A stretch of 64,000 bases of DNA from Oceaniglobus trochenteri (GTDB lineage: Bacteria > Pseudomonadota > Alphaproteobacteria > Rhodobacterales > Rhodobacteraceae). The DNA is taken from assembly GCF_020529025.1 (NCBI RefSeq), contig NZ_JACNMM010000002.1, positions 186,001-250,000 of the forward strand, written 5' to 3'. Under the pieces are notes generated by a model. It saw nothing but the letters and a program-made list of their open reading frames with translations, ran no database searches and was not told where the DNA came from. The position numbers were made by a program, and so were the translations under genes. Positions 56,786 to 64,000 of this stretch are shown piece by piece (the first letter of the stretch is position 1; the number at the start of each line of letters is the position of its first letter).

Positions 56786-58612
56786 TCAGGCGGGCGGCCT
56801 TGTCGGGACGGTAAACCAGAAGCAGGTCCGCCCCCCCTCTTGGCTGTCAAACCCGATTTCACCGCCGGTCTGTTCGACGATCTGCTTGGTGATGCTCAGC
56901 CCCAGCCCTGTGCCGCCACGACTGCGGGTCGAAGCTGCGTCAGCCTGCGAAAAGGGGTTGAACAGCTGCGCCTGGAAGGATTGCGGTATCCCGTCGCCAT
57001 CATTGCACACCGAAATGCGGATCGCGTGTTTTTCGGGGCGCAAGGCAATATCGACCTTGCTGTCGTTGCGGGCGAACTTGGCTGCATTGGACAGCAGGTT
57101 GGCCATCACCTGCTGAAAACGTTTCGGATCGACATAGCCCGCAAGGGTGCGGTCTGGGCAATCGACCTCGTATCGCACATTGAACCGGTCGGCCGAGGCA
57201 AGGTTGGCCATCACCGATTCCTCGACAAGGCCCACGATCCGGTAGCGTTCCAGTTCATACCGCATCTGCCCGGCCGAGAATTTCTCGAAGTCCAGAACGT
57301 CGTTGATCAGCGTGTGCAGGCGGTTGCCGTTCTGCTCGGCGATGTAAAGCAATCGCTGTGCCTCGTCCGACAACGGCTCGGCGTCCATCGACGACAGAAG
57401 CGAAAGCGACCCCAGGATCGAGGTCAGCGGCGTGCGCAACTCATGGCTGACGGTCGAGACGAATTCGCTTTTCAGCTCGGCGAGGCGGCGCTGCTCGGTC
57501 ACATCCACCACCTGCGAGACGAAATGGTCTGCCTGCCCGTCATCATCCTTCACGACCCCGACACTCAACAAGCCCCACATCACGGCCCCGTTGGCCCGGA
57601 TGAAACGCTTCTCAAGCTGATAGGTCGAAATCTGGCCTGCCATCAGCAATTCAAGCTGGCTCAGGTCCCGCTGAAGATCGTCGGGGTGCGTGACAGCCTG
57701 AAACCCGGTCTTCAGAAGATCCTCAAGCGGATACCCCAGAAGATCGCAAAGCGCGGGGTTCACCTGTAGAAATCTACCGTCCAACCCGACAAGAGCCATG
57801 CCCACAGCCGCGCTTTCGAAGGCCGACTTGAACTGGTCCATGCTTCTGCGCAGCGCCTTTTCCACGTTCTTGCGCTGGGTGATATCTGACATGACACCGC
57901 TCAGCCGGGTCGGGTTGCCGTCACGGTCGCGTTCGGTGACCGAAATATCGCTGCGTATCCACATCCAGTCAGACCCGTCGCGCTTGCGCAGGCGGTAATC
58001 GCAATTGACCTGGTCGCGCTTGCCCGCGATGCACTCCATCATCGGTTCAAGGGCCACCTCGCGATCATCCGGATGCAGGCGCGCGCGCCATTCCTCGTGG
58101 ATGTTCACCTCTTCCGTCGGCCCCAGCCCCAGGATCTCGCGCCAAATCTCGCAGACGTTGACGGTGTCGGTGGTGCGGTCATATTCGAACACCGCGATGC
58201 GCGCGCCCTTTATGGCGCTCTGGGCCCGGCGCAGGGTCTCCTTGGCCTGCTTCTCGGCGCGCACCTCGGCCGTCACGTCGCGCATGACCAGGGCGTATTG
58301 CGCCCCGTGCTGTTCATCGTCCCAGACGGTCATCTGAATGCCCAGAGGCACCGGTTCGCCCGAACGCATCCGCCCGGTCATGCCCTTGACGATGGCGTCG
58401 ATCGCCGGAGGCTCGATCAGCGCCCCCAGATCCTGGGCCGACGCCACCGCAAGGACATCGGAAACGGGCCGCCCCTGCAAGGCGCCCACGTCATAGCCGA
58501 AAAGGCGGTCGGTTGCCCTGTTGCAATGCAAAATCCGCCCCGAAGCCCCGACGATCATCAGGGCCACGCGAATATGTTTGAATGCATTAATGATCGACTG
58601 ATCGCTCATCAT
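56786..58612 (-). CDS. Soluble PAS-domain sensor histidine kinase
   Basis: 608 residues. Three PAS domains (about 8-120, 130-250 and 258-378) then HisKA with the phospho-His in VSTVSHELRTP, and HATPase with NLLSNAAKFA, NDGDGIPQ and GTGLGLS. No transmembrane segment, so it senses an internal signal. ATG at 58612 preceded by GAGGTGACGAG; a second ATG follows at once. Cotranscribed with the upstream receiver gene (47-base gap). Confidence 0.92.
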   Translation of the reverse strand: MMSDQSIINAFKHIRVALMIVGASGRILHCNRATDRLFGYDVGALQGRPVSDVLAVASAQDLGALIEPPAIDAIVKGMTGRMRSGEPVPLGIQMTVWDDEQHGAQYALVMRDVTAEVRAEKQAKETLRRAQSAIKGARIAVFEYDRTTDTVNVCEIWREILGLGPTEEVNIHEEWRARLHPDDREVALEPMMECIAGKRDQVNCDYRLRKRDGSDWMWIRSDISVTERDRDGNPTRLSGVMSDITQRKNVEKALRRSMDQFKSAFESAAVGMALVGLDGRFLQVNPALCDLLGYPLEDLLKTGFQAVTHPDDLQRDLSQLELLMAGQISTYQLEKRFIRANGAVMWGLLSVGVVKDDDGQADHFVSQVVDVTEQRRLAELKSEFVSTVSHELRTPLTSILGSLSLLSSMDAEPLSDEAQRLLYIAEQNGNRLHTLINDVLDFEKFSAGQMRYELERYRIVGLVEESVMANLASADRFNVRYEVDCPDRTLAGYVDPKRFQQVMANLLSNAAKFARNDSKVDIALRPEKHAIRISVCNDGDGIPQSFQAQLFNPFSQADAASTRSRGGTGLGLSITKQIVEQTGGEIGFDSQEGGRTCFWFTVPTRPPA

Positions 58613-58659
58613 CTCGTCACCTCGTAAATCCGCGAGAGGGATCGGCGCGATCCCTGCCC

Positions 58660-59064
58660 CTAGCCCCTTCCCGTCGCCTGCCCCCTCGTTCGTCCGGAAT
58701 CGGCAGCGGCTGTCAGGCGGGCGACAAGTGAGTGAACATCGAAGGGCTTGGTCACGAAATCGGTGGCCCCGGCGGCAAAGGCCTGATCCACGTACTGCTG
58801 ATCGCTCATGGCGGTGATCATGATGATCGGACAGTCGTGATAATCGGGTATCCGGCGTATCAGATCGCACAGTTCAACGCCGTCCATCACCGGCATCTGG
58901 ATATCGAGAAGAATGCATTCGAACGGCGTTTGCGCCGCGATGATCTGTTCCAGCGCAGAACCGGCATTGGTGACGGTGACAATCTCGGAATAGCCGGCAC
59001 GTTCGGCGATCACGCGGAGGATCTGAAGAACGGAGTCATCATCGTCGACCGCAAGTATTTTCAT
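58660..59064 (-). CDS. Single-domain response regulator
   Basis: 134 residues, REC only. Phospho-Asp in LLDIQMPVMDG, acid pocket DDDD, TKPFDVHSL. Likely partner of the adjacent PAS kinase. Close relative of the receiver halves of the two REC-GGDEF-like proteins nearby. Confidence 0.92.
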   Translation of the reverse strand: MKILAVDDDDSVLQILRVIAERAGYSEIVTVTNAGSALEQIIAAQTPFECILLDIQMPVMDGVELCDLIRRIPDYHDCPIIMITAMSDQQYVDQAFAAGATDFVTKPFDVHSLVARLTAAADSGRTRGQATGRG

Positions 59065-59305
59065 CGCCTGTCCTTGTGCCCGCTACGTTCGGAGTTCCGA
59101 TGGGGAACAAGTCCTGTTCCGCCGTTCGTCAAGCCAGATCGCACTGCTCGTCGGGGTCGCTGCTGCCGTGATGCGACGCATTGTTCTTCAACGCCGCTTT
59201 CTGGACGTTCTAGGCGCCAGAAAGGCCGGATGCAACTTGGGATGATCGCCTTTTGGTTGTTTTCCACCAACCCGAGGTGCGGATACAACGCGCGTTGCGA
59301 AAGGC

Positions 59306-59797
59306 TCAGCTTTTGGGGTGGGTGTGCTGGATAGACAGATCCACCAGCATTTCACCGAACTCCGGCTCGGTCTCGGGGCCCTGAAGCGTCAGGTTGTGGA
59401 GACTGATGAAATCGGCGTGAATCTGTTCGATCTCGGCCTTGGTGAAATCGTTATCCGACCGGGAAAATGCGCCAATGCTTTTCGAGCCATGTTCCGACGT
59501 CGCCATGACGCACCAGTGGTTCAGGTCAAACTCGACCGCCTTGTCGAAGACGCCGTGTTCATCCATGGCCTTCAGTTCCGACCAAGGGGCGATGCCGTCA
59601 TTGGCAAAACCCCACCTCACGGCGGGGTCCTTCATGACGATCCCCTTCTGGGAATAATAGGCCATCCAGGCCGCGTCATATGTCTGAAACAGGTACTTGG
59701 GTGTCGCGAAATCAACGTGAAACGCCGCAGCGAAGCCCCCTGGGCTTTGCAGCTTCAGTCGCGTGAGTAACAATCTGAGCTGACTTGTTAGGTTCAT
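59306..59797 (-). CDS. LuxR-family AHL-binding protein lacking the DNA-binding domain
   Basis: 163 residues. Autoinducer-binding domain with the ligand residues WMAYY, DP in MKDPAVRW and W in APWSEL, as in true LuxR proteins. It stops at the point where the LuxR helix-turn-helix would begin, and none is seen in any frame downstream. Start could also be ATG 39 bases upstream (59836). Possibly an AHL sponge or dominant-negative partner of the LuxR at 60843. Inference. Confidence 0.75.
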   Translation of the reverse strand: MNLTSQLRLLLTRLKLQSPGGFAAAFHVDFATPKYLFQTYDAAWMAYYSQKGIVMKDPAVRWGFANDGIAPWSELKAMDEHGVFDKAVEFDLNHWCVMATSEHGSKSIGAFSRSDNDFTKAEIEQIHADFISLHNLTLQGPETEPEFGEMLVDLSIQHTHPKS

Positions 59798-59883
59798 ACC
59801 ACGCCCCGACCCCGTGAGCGCCTTTGTAACATGCATGGCGACTCAAAAACAATCGCATTCTTTCACCGCCTGAGCGGCGCACC

Positions 59884-60006
59884 TTATGCCTTGTAGGGTG
59901 CCGCCGCCTGTTTGGCTGCGCGGTTGAGATTGGCGGTCGGCACCAGGAACAGGAAGAAGTCCTGAACCAGGTAACGCTCATCCGTTTTGTTGATGATGTG
60001 CTCCAT
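59884..60006 (-). CDS. Possible small protein, 40 residues
   Basis: MEHIINKTDERYLVQDFFLF... ending PYKA, GC3 like local genes, with GGAGG two bases before ATG (spacing is short). Family not recognised; lies between luxI and the HTH-less LuxR on the same strand. Confidence 0.35.
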   Translation of the reverse strand: MEHIINKTDERYLVQDFFLFLVPTANLNRAAKQAAAPYKA

Positions 60007-60095
60007 CGCCTCCGAATCCTCTTGCCCACAGCAAGGTAGTACTCAAATGCGCTTCTTGTGAGGCACAAAACCGATAACTTTCCGGCGACATCATG

Positions 60096-60740
60096 TCAAA
60101 CGTTTGCTTGACGGCGCAGTCTCACTTCATCGTCAGCCTGAGCGGCTCGGACAGCGGGCATGGACAGGATGGCATAAGAGCGGCCGTCATGCTTGTTGCG
60201 GTACTTCTCGCCCACCTGCTCGGCCGCATAGCCCAGCTTGCGCAGGGACCGCCGGAAGCCCGGCACCGTCAGCGTCACCAGATCGTTCGAACCCTGGGCG
60301 ATTGCCAGTTCCACCAGCCCCTGAACCACCAGCGCCAGACATTCCTGCCGTTCCTCCATCGAAGTCAATTCGTCCGACATCACCAGGCGCGTGCATTCCG
60401 AGGCATTGGCGAACTTGTGCGCCTTGGGCAGAAGGTCGGCGGGAATCCCGTCGATGCGCCCCGCCGCGGCATCCTGAAGCATGCAGCCGTGGCTTCCCCA
60501 GGTGTCAGAGAACCGCATCAGCCGCGCGCCTCCCACCAGGCGCCCGTCCTTGATTGCAACCGAGTAGGACGCCGTGGGATTGTCGTACTGGTCCATCTCG
60601 ACGTCGTCGTTGTGCGGGATGTCCCACGCCAGGGTATCAACGAAAAACCTCTTGCGAAGCGCAAGAAATTCATAGAACGCTGATCCGTGCAGGTGCATAT
60701 CCGACAGATCGAAGGTTATTCCTGTAATTTCGCTTTTCAT
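60096..60740 (-). CDS. luxI: Acyl-homoserine-lactone synthase, LuxI family
   Basis: 214 residues. LRKRFFVDTLAW, EMDQYDNP and ASECTRLVM hold the conserved Arg, Phe, Trp, two Asp, Glu and Arg of the LuxI active site. Makes an AHL from acyl-carrier protein and SAM; acyl chain not predictable. Follows luxR by 102 bases on the same strand. Confidence 0.92.
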   Translation of the reverse strand: MKSEITGITFDLSDMHLHGSAFYEFLALRKRFFVDTLAWDIPHNDDVEMDQYDNPTASYSVAIKDGRLVGGARLMRFSDTWGSHGCMLQDAAAGRIDGIPADLLPKAHKFANASECTRLVMSDELTSMEERQECLALVVQGLVELAIAQGSNDLVTLTVPGFRRSLRKLGYAAEQVGEKYRNKHDGRSYAILSMPAVRAAQADDEVRLRRQANV

Positions 60741-60842
60741 TTACCATGCTCACGTTGACTGAGTTTCAAAAGCTGCGCGACGTTGGCACAGCCGACTTCC
60801 CGCTATGGGCGAGTACATGGCATTTGTGTGTCGAAAATGCGA

Positions 60843-61460
60843 TCAAATCCAGCCGTATTCTTTAGCTTCTCCGACAGCTTGCGTATTTGTGCGCGCCCCT
60901 AGCTTGGATCTGGCGTTTGTCAACCGCAATTTCACCGCGCTTTCGCTTATGCCAAGACGGTGTGCAATTTCTTTCAGCATCATCCCCAGCGCCAGCAGCT
61001 TCAGCGCGTCAATCTCGGCTTCGGTCAATGCCCGTGCGGGTTCAAGGGCATGGTGCAGCTCGGTCAGGGCACCGCTGAGGAACTCCAGTTCGTCCTCCTC
61101 GAACTCGCGATCCGGGCGCGCGAAGGATCCGAACGACCGCAGGCCGGGCGATTCTTCGGGCATCACGCTGACCACCGCGCCATAGCGCAGGCCGAACGTT
61201 CCGGCCGTCTCCAGCACCTTGCGATCGTCGCTGAGTGAAATCGCGCTCCAACGGGTGTGGCCCGAATTGTCATAGATCCAGCGAATCACCGGATCGAAGA
61301 TCATCAGGCCTTCCTTGGTGTATTTATCGATCCACTCGGGGGGGAGGGTATTGCGTTCGTATTCAGGGAAAGCAAAGCCGACGCGCAGCGCCAGATGGTA
61401 CCCTGACGTCGCGAGGCAGTCGAAATCATAATCGACCAGAAGGCTGGTTATTGTTTTCAT
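60843..61460 (-). CDS. luxR: LuxR-family AHL-dependent regulator
   Basis: 205 residues. AHL-binding W-x3-Y (EWIDKY), DP (FDPVIRW) and TRWSAI; a C-terminal HTH (LTEAEIDALKLLALGMMLKEIAHRL.. SAVKLRLTNARSKLGA) similar to other LuxR members, though KLR replaces the usual V.xH pattern. Presumed partner of LuxI. Confidence 0.92.
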   Translation of the reverse strand: MKTITSLLVDYDFDCLATSGYHLALRVGFAFPEYERNTLPPEWIDKYTKEGLMIFDPVIRWIYDNSGHTRWSAISLSDDRKVLETAGTFGLRYGAVVSVMPEESPGLRSFGSFARPDREFEEDELEFLSGALTELHHALEPARALTEAEIDALKLLALGMMLKEIAHRLGISESAVKLRLTNARSKLGARTNTQAVGEAKEYGWI

Positions 61461-61788
61461 TAATCTCTGACCCAGCCCCTATCGAACGCGCACGCTATCC
61501 AGGGTTGTGTCTCTAGGCGCCTGCCGGAACAAGCTCGGTGTCAGACTCGGTTTGATAATAGCGAACATAGACTTCAAATACTTATAGCTTCAAGGCCGAC
61601 CACTGCGACCAGACGACGCTTTGCCGAAAATTGGCTTCCTCGCTGCGACCGGTCACGCCCTTCCCTGCCGCTTGCCCTACCCAGCCTTGGGTTGTTTCGC
61701 GAGACTACAGCGTCGGATCATGGCGCAACAGCCGAAACGCCCCGCCATCGTTCACGACAGCGCAGCGTTGCAAACAGGAACCACAGGA
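61461..61788. other. Intergenic region between luxR and REC protein
   Basis: 328 bases. AT-rich near 61540-61600, where promoter activity is likely. I see no lux-box-like palindrome that I would call and no coding frame. Confidence 0.4.
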
Positions 61789-62973
61789 TCATCCCGAAAC
61801 CAGATGAAGCCGCCCCGCGCCATTTCGTTCGGCGGAACGCTTCTCGGCAAAGGCGATGGCATTGCCAAAGGCCACCACCGCACGCTGCGCCCTTTCGGCC
61901 CCCGGGCGCACCGGCCCACCGACCGATGCCATGAGAGGCGGCGTCCCCTTGGTGTCAAGCGCGTCCGCCCAATGGGCGATCTGCCTTTCGATCGTCCTTT
62001 CGATGACCCTGCTGTCGGAATGGGACTGGGCCTTGGCCACGACCAGAAGATCACCGTTTGCCGCATAGCCCACCAGGGTCTGCCGGTCGGAAAAGGCTTC
62101 TCCGCCTGCCTTGGCTACGTCGCCAAGAAAACGTGCGAATTCAGCGGGTTCAAGCTGCGCCTTGAGATCGGCCAGCGGATCGACCCGGACCGCGAAAACC
62201 TCAACCTGGGTGGTTTCGCGCCGGGCCATCGCGGTGAGGTAATTCATCAGGACCGAGCGTTCGACCAGATTGTCGCCCGCAGCCTCGCGCAAACCTTCAG
62301 GCAGCGAAAAGACCAGGTCGCGCGCGGCATGGGGTGCACCGCTGCGGCGGGCCTCGGCCACCTCTTCCTGGGCGATGCGCAGGCGCGTGCCCAATTCGTC
62401 GATATCGAAGGGCTTGGTCGCGTAATCGGTCGCACCGGCGCGGAAGGCATTGCCCATGTTCTTGAGGTCGCGCATCGCCGTCAGCATGATGATGGGGGTC
62501 AGCCGATAGGCTTCCAGCGCCCTGACATGCTTGCAAAGCTCGATACCGTCCATCTTCGCCATGCTGATATCCACCAGTAAACAGTCGAAGTCGGGATCAT
62601 CCTGCAGAACGCGCAAGGCGTCGGCCCCCGAGGGCGCCGTGGTGATCTGGGTGAAACCGCTCTTGGCGGCAATCATCGGAATCAACTCGAGGATGAAAGG
62701 ATCGTCATCGACAGCGAGAATCCGCATGGAGCCCTGTTCAGCCCCGCTTGCCGGATTGCTTACCGTCACTTCGCCGATCCGCCCGGTCGAATCATAACGT
62801 ACGGCCTTAGGCACCACGAGAGCATAGCGCAGACCGGCCGTCACAAGCATCGTTCCGGCACCCACCAGCGTGTAATACCCCAGCGCCAGCCAGATCGACG
62901 CCCCCATGACCAGCGAGACCACGAATGCGGCCATGCCCGTGACGACGCCGACAATGAGATACCCGATGATCAT
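61789..62973 (-). CDS. Membrane-anchored response regulator with degenerate GGDEF-like domain
   Basis: 394 residues. Two membrane segments (about 1-55), then a linker, a REC domain from MRILAVDDD (about residue 83) with LLVDISMAKMDG and TKPFDIDEL, and a C-terminal half like that of 55782-56759 that lacks GGDEF catalytic residues (VGYAANGDLLVVA at the loop). An internal ATG at 62727 with AGGGC upstream could give a soluble form. Confidence 0.75.
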   Translation of the reverse strand: MIIGYLIVGVVTGMAAFVVSLVMGASIWLALGYYTLVGAGTMLVTAGLRYALVVPKAVRYDSTGRIGEVTVSNPASGAEQGSMRILAVDDDPFILELIPMIAAKSGFTQITTAPSGADALRVLQDDPDFDCLLVDISMAKMDGIELCKHVRALEAYRLTPIIMLTAMRDLKNMGNAFRAGATDYATKPFDIDELGTRLRIAQEEVAEARRSGAPHAARDLVFSLPEGLREAAGDNLVERSVLMNYLTAMARRETTQVEVFAVRVDPLADLKAQLEPAEFARFLGDVAKAGGEAFSDRQTLVGYAANGDLLVVAKAQSHSDSRVIERTIERQIAHWADALDTKGTPPLMASVGGPVRPGAERAQRAVVAFGNAIAFAEKRSAERNGAGRLHLVSG

Positions 62974-63266
62974 GGCGATTCCCGATAGACCAATACAGAC
63001 CACAACCTAGAGGAGATTTTCCCGGTTTCAACACATTCCGGTTACAAGCGCCGCCGTTGCCCGATAACTGTCGCCTTTTGAAGCGCTTTCATCGCCCAAT
63101 CCGTCAATGGTTGAATGTCCGGACACAGTGGCATGGACCGGTTAATGAACGGTGAAATTTGCCCGAACCGGCGGGACGGGGACCAACCTGGCGATTCACC
63201 GCCCCCCTGCCCCGCCCATCGCGACACACCGGGCGGGATCGTCGATGGCACATGGCCACCCGCGGT

Positions 63267-64000
63267 CTAGCGCATGGCCAGGTTGATCAGCGTAAAGATC
63301 AGCGCCGACAGGATGGCGGCGGCGGGGACGGTGATGATCCAGGCGGCGATGATCGTCATGAAATGCGACCGGCGCACCAATTTGCGGCGGCGGCGCTCTT
63401 CGGGGGCATAGGTCGCGCGGTCCGGCATCGCCAGCCGGGCCTTGCGAATCCGCCGCTCGGCGTCCCACTCGCGGAAGAAGCCGACGCCGAACACGCCCCC
63501 CACCGCGATATGGGTCGAACTGACGGGCAGGCCAAGCCAGCTTGCCACGATCACCGTCGAAGCGGCGGAAAGGGCAACGCAATAGGCCCGCATCGGGTTC
63601 AGCTTGGTGATCTGCCCGCCGACCATGCGAATCAGCTTGGGTCCGAAAAGGAACAGGCCGAAGGAGATACCGAAGGCACCGATCACCATGACCCAGAAGG
63701 GAATACCCACCGTATCGGACAGATCGCCCGACTGTGACGCCTGGACGATGGCCGCCAGCGGCCCCACGGCATTGGCCACGTCGTTGGCCCCGTGGGCAAA
63801 GCTCAGCAAGGCGGCCGAAACGATCAGCGGAATGCCGAACAGCACCTTGAGAGACTTGTTCCGGTTCTCAAGCCCCTCGGATTGCCGGCGAATCACCGGA
63901 ATCATGACCGCCCATGTCGCCACCCCGATCACGGCCCCCATCAGCAAGGCGGTGCCCAGATCGACCGAAATCAGTTTCTTCAGTCCCTTGAGCACAAGAT
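63267..64000 (-). CDS. PiT family phosphate transporter (5' end beyond window)
   Basis: C-terminal ~244 residues seen, frame open to the edge. SFAHGANDVANAVGPLAAI is the PHO4 signature and LPVSSTHIAVGGVFGVG the second. Low-affinity phosphate/metal-phosphate uptake by proton symport. A typical PiT is ~500 residues, so about half is missing. Confidence 0.93.
   Translation of the reverse strand, partial: LVLKGLKKLISVDLGTALLMGAVIGVATWAVMIPVIRRQSEGLENRNKSLKVLFGIPLIVSAALLSFAHGANDVANAVGPLAAIVQASQSGDLSDTVGIPFWVMVIGAFGISFGLFLFGPKLIRMVGGQITKLNPMRAYCVALSAASTVIVASWLGLPVSSTHIAVGGVFGVGFFREWDAERRIRKARLAMPDRATYAPEERRRRKLVRRSHFMTIIAAWIITVPAAAILSALIFTLINLAMR

Overview
This window looks like chromosomal DNA from a high-GC alphaproteobacterium of the Rhodobacteraceae (Roseobacter/Rhodobacter group). 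The inference rests on high GC with strong GC3, dense short-gap operons, and characteristic content: a class I lysyl-tRNA synthetase, a CryB-type iron-sulfur photolyase, tandem small cold-shock proteins, a tandem glycine riboswitch before gcvTHP, a DUF4864 protein and a LuxR/LuxI pair. No species is claimed. There is no IS element, prophage block, CRISPR array or rRNA operon; two tRNAs are present (Ala-CGC and Gln-TTG). Most of the window is ordinary core genome.

Layout. 0-15 kb: an edge-truncated beta-helix-like protein, a DUF4864 protein, LysRS, a TerB-like protein, a PBP4-type carboxypeptidase, NadD, an aldo/keto reductase, a RimK-like ligase overlapping an M14-type hydrolase, a MOSC protein, the ABC-F protein EttA, CreA, two near-identical Csp proteins with a shared leader, a ParA-like ATPase and ExoD. 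15-21 kb: an unusual three-gene overlapping cluster ending in a sulfatase-RTX fusion, then a lower-GC lipoprotein next to tRNA-Ala. 21-33 kb: a DUF2254 protein, the riboswitch-controlled glycine-cleavage operon gcvT-gcvH-gcvP, a gamma-glutamylcyclotransferase-like protein, GltX, a zincin, an exported metallo-beta-lactamase-fold protein and glutamine-dependent NadE. 33-46 kb: an exported 18-19-repeat MORN protein, CryB plus an overlapping SDR, leuA behind a leucine-rich leader peptide, and the cell-elongation operon mreB-mreC-mreD-mrdA-rodA, which runs into a hydroxyacid dehydrogenase gene.

46-55 kb: SseB and uracil-DNA glycosylase family genes diverge from an arsR-permease pair across a perfect palindrome. 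NhaA, a KpsT/KpsE-like capsule-export pair, a BON-MscS channel, tRNA-Gln and a xylitol-dehydrogenase-like enzyme follow.

55-64 kb is a signalling cluster. An AHL synthase and its LuxR regulator lie beside a second LuxR-family protein that keeps the AHL pocket but has no DNA-binding domain. Around them are three closely similar receiver-domain proteins, two carrying a degenerate GGDEF-like C-terminal half and one of those fused to a membrane anchor, and a three-PAS soluble histidine kinase. This is the best candidate for a poorly described system: a quorum-sensing locus physically linked to a family of atypical response regulators. The window ends inside a PiT phosphate transporter.

A family of about 30-bp intergenic repeats occurs at four places, once as an inverted pair.
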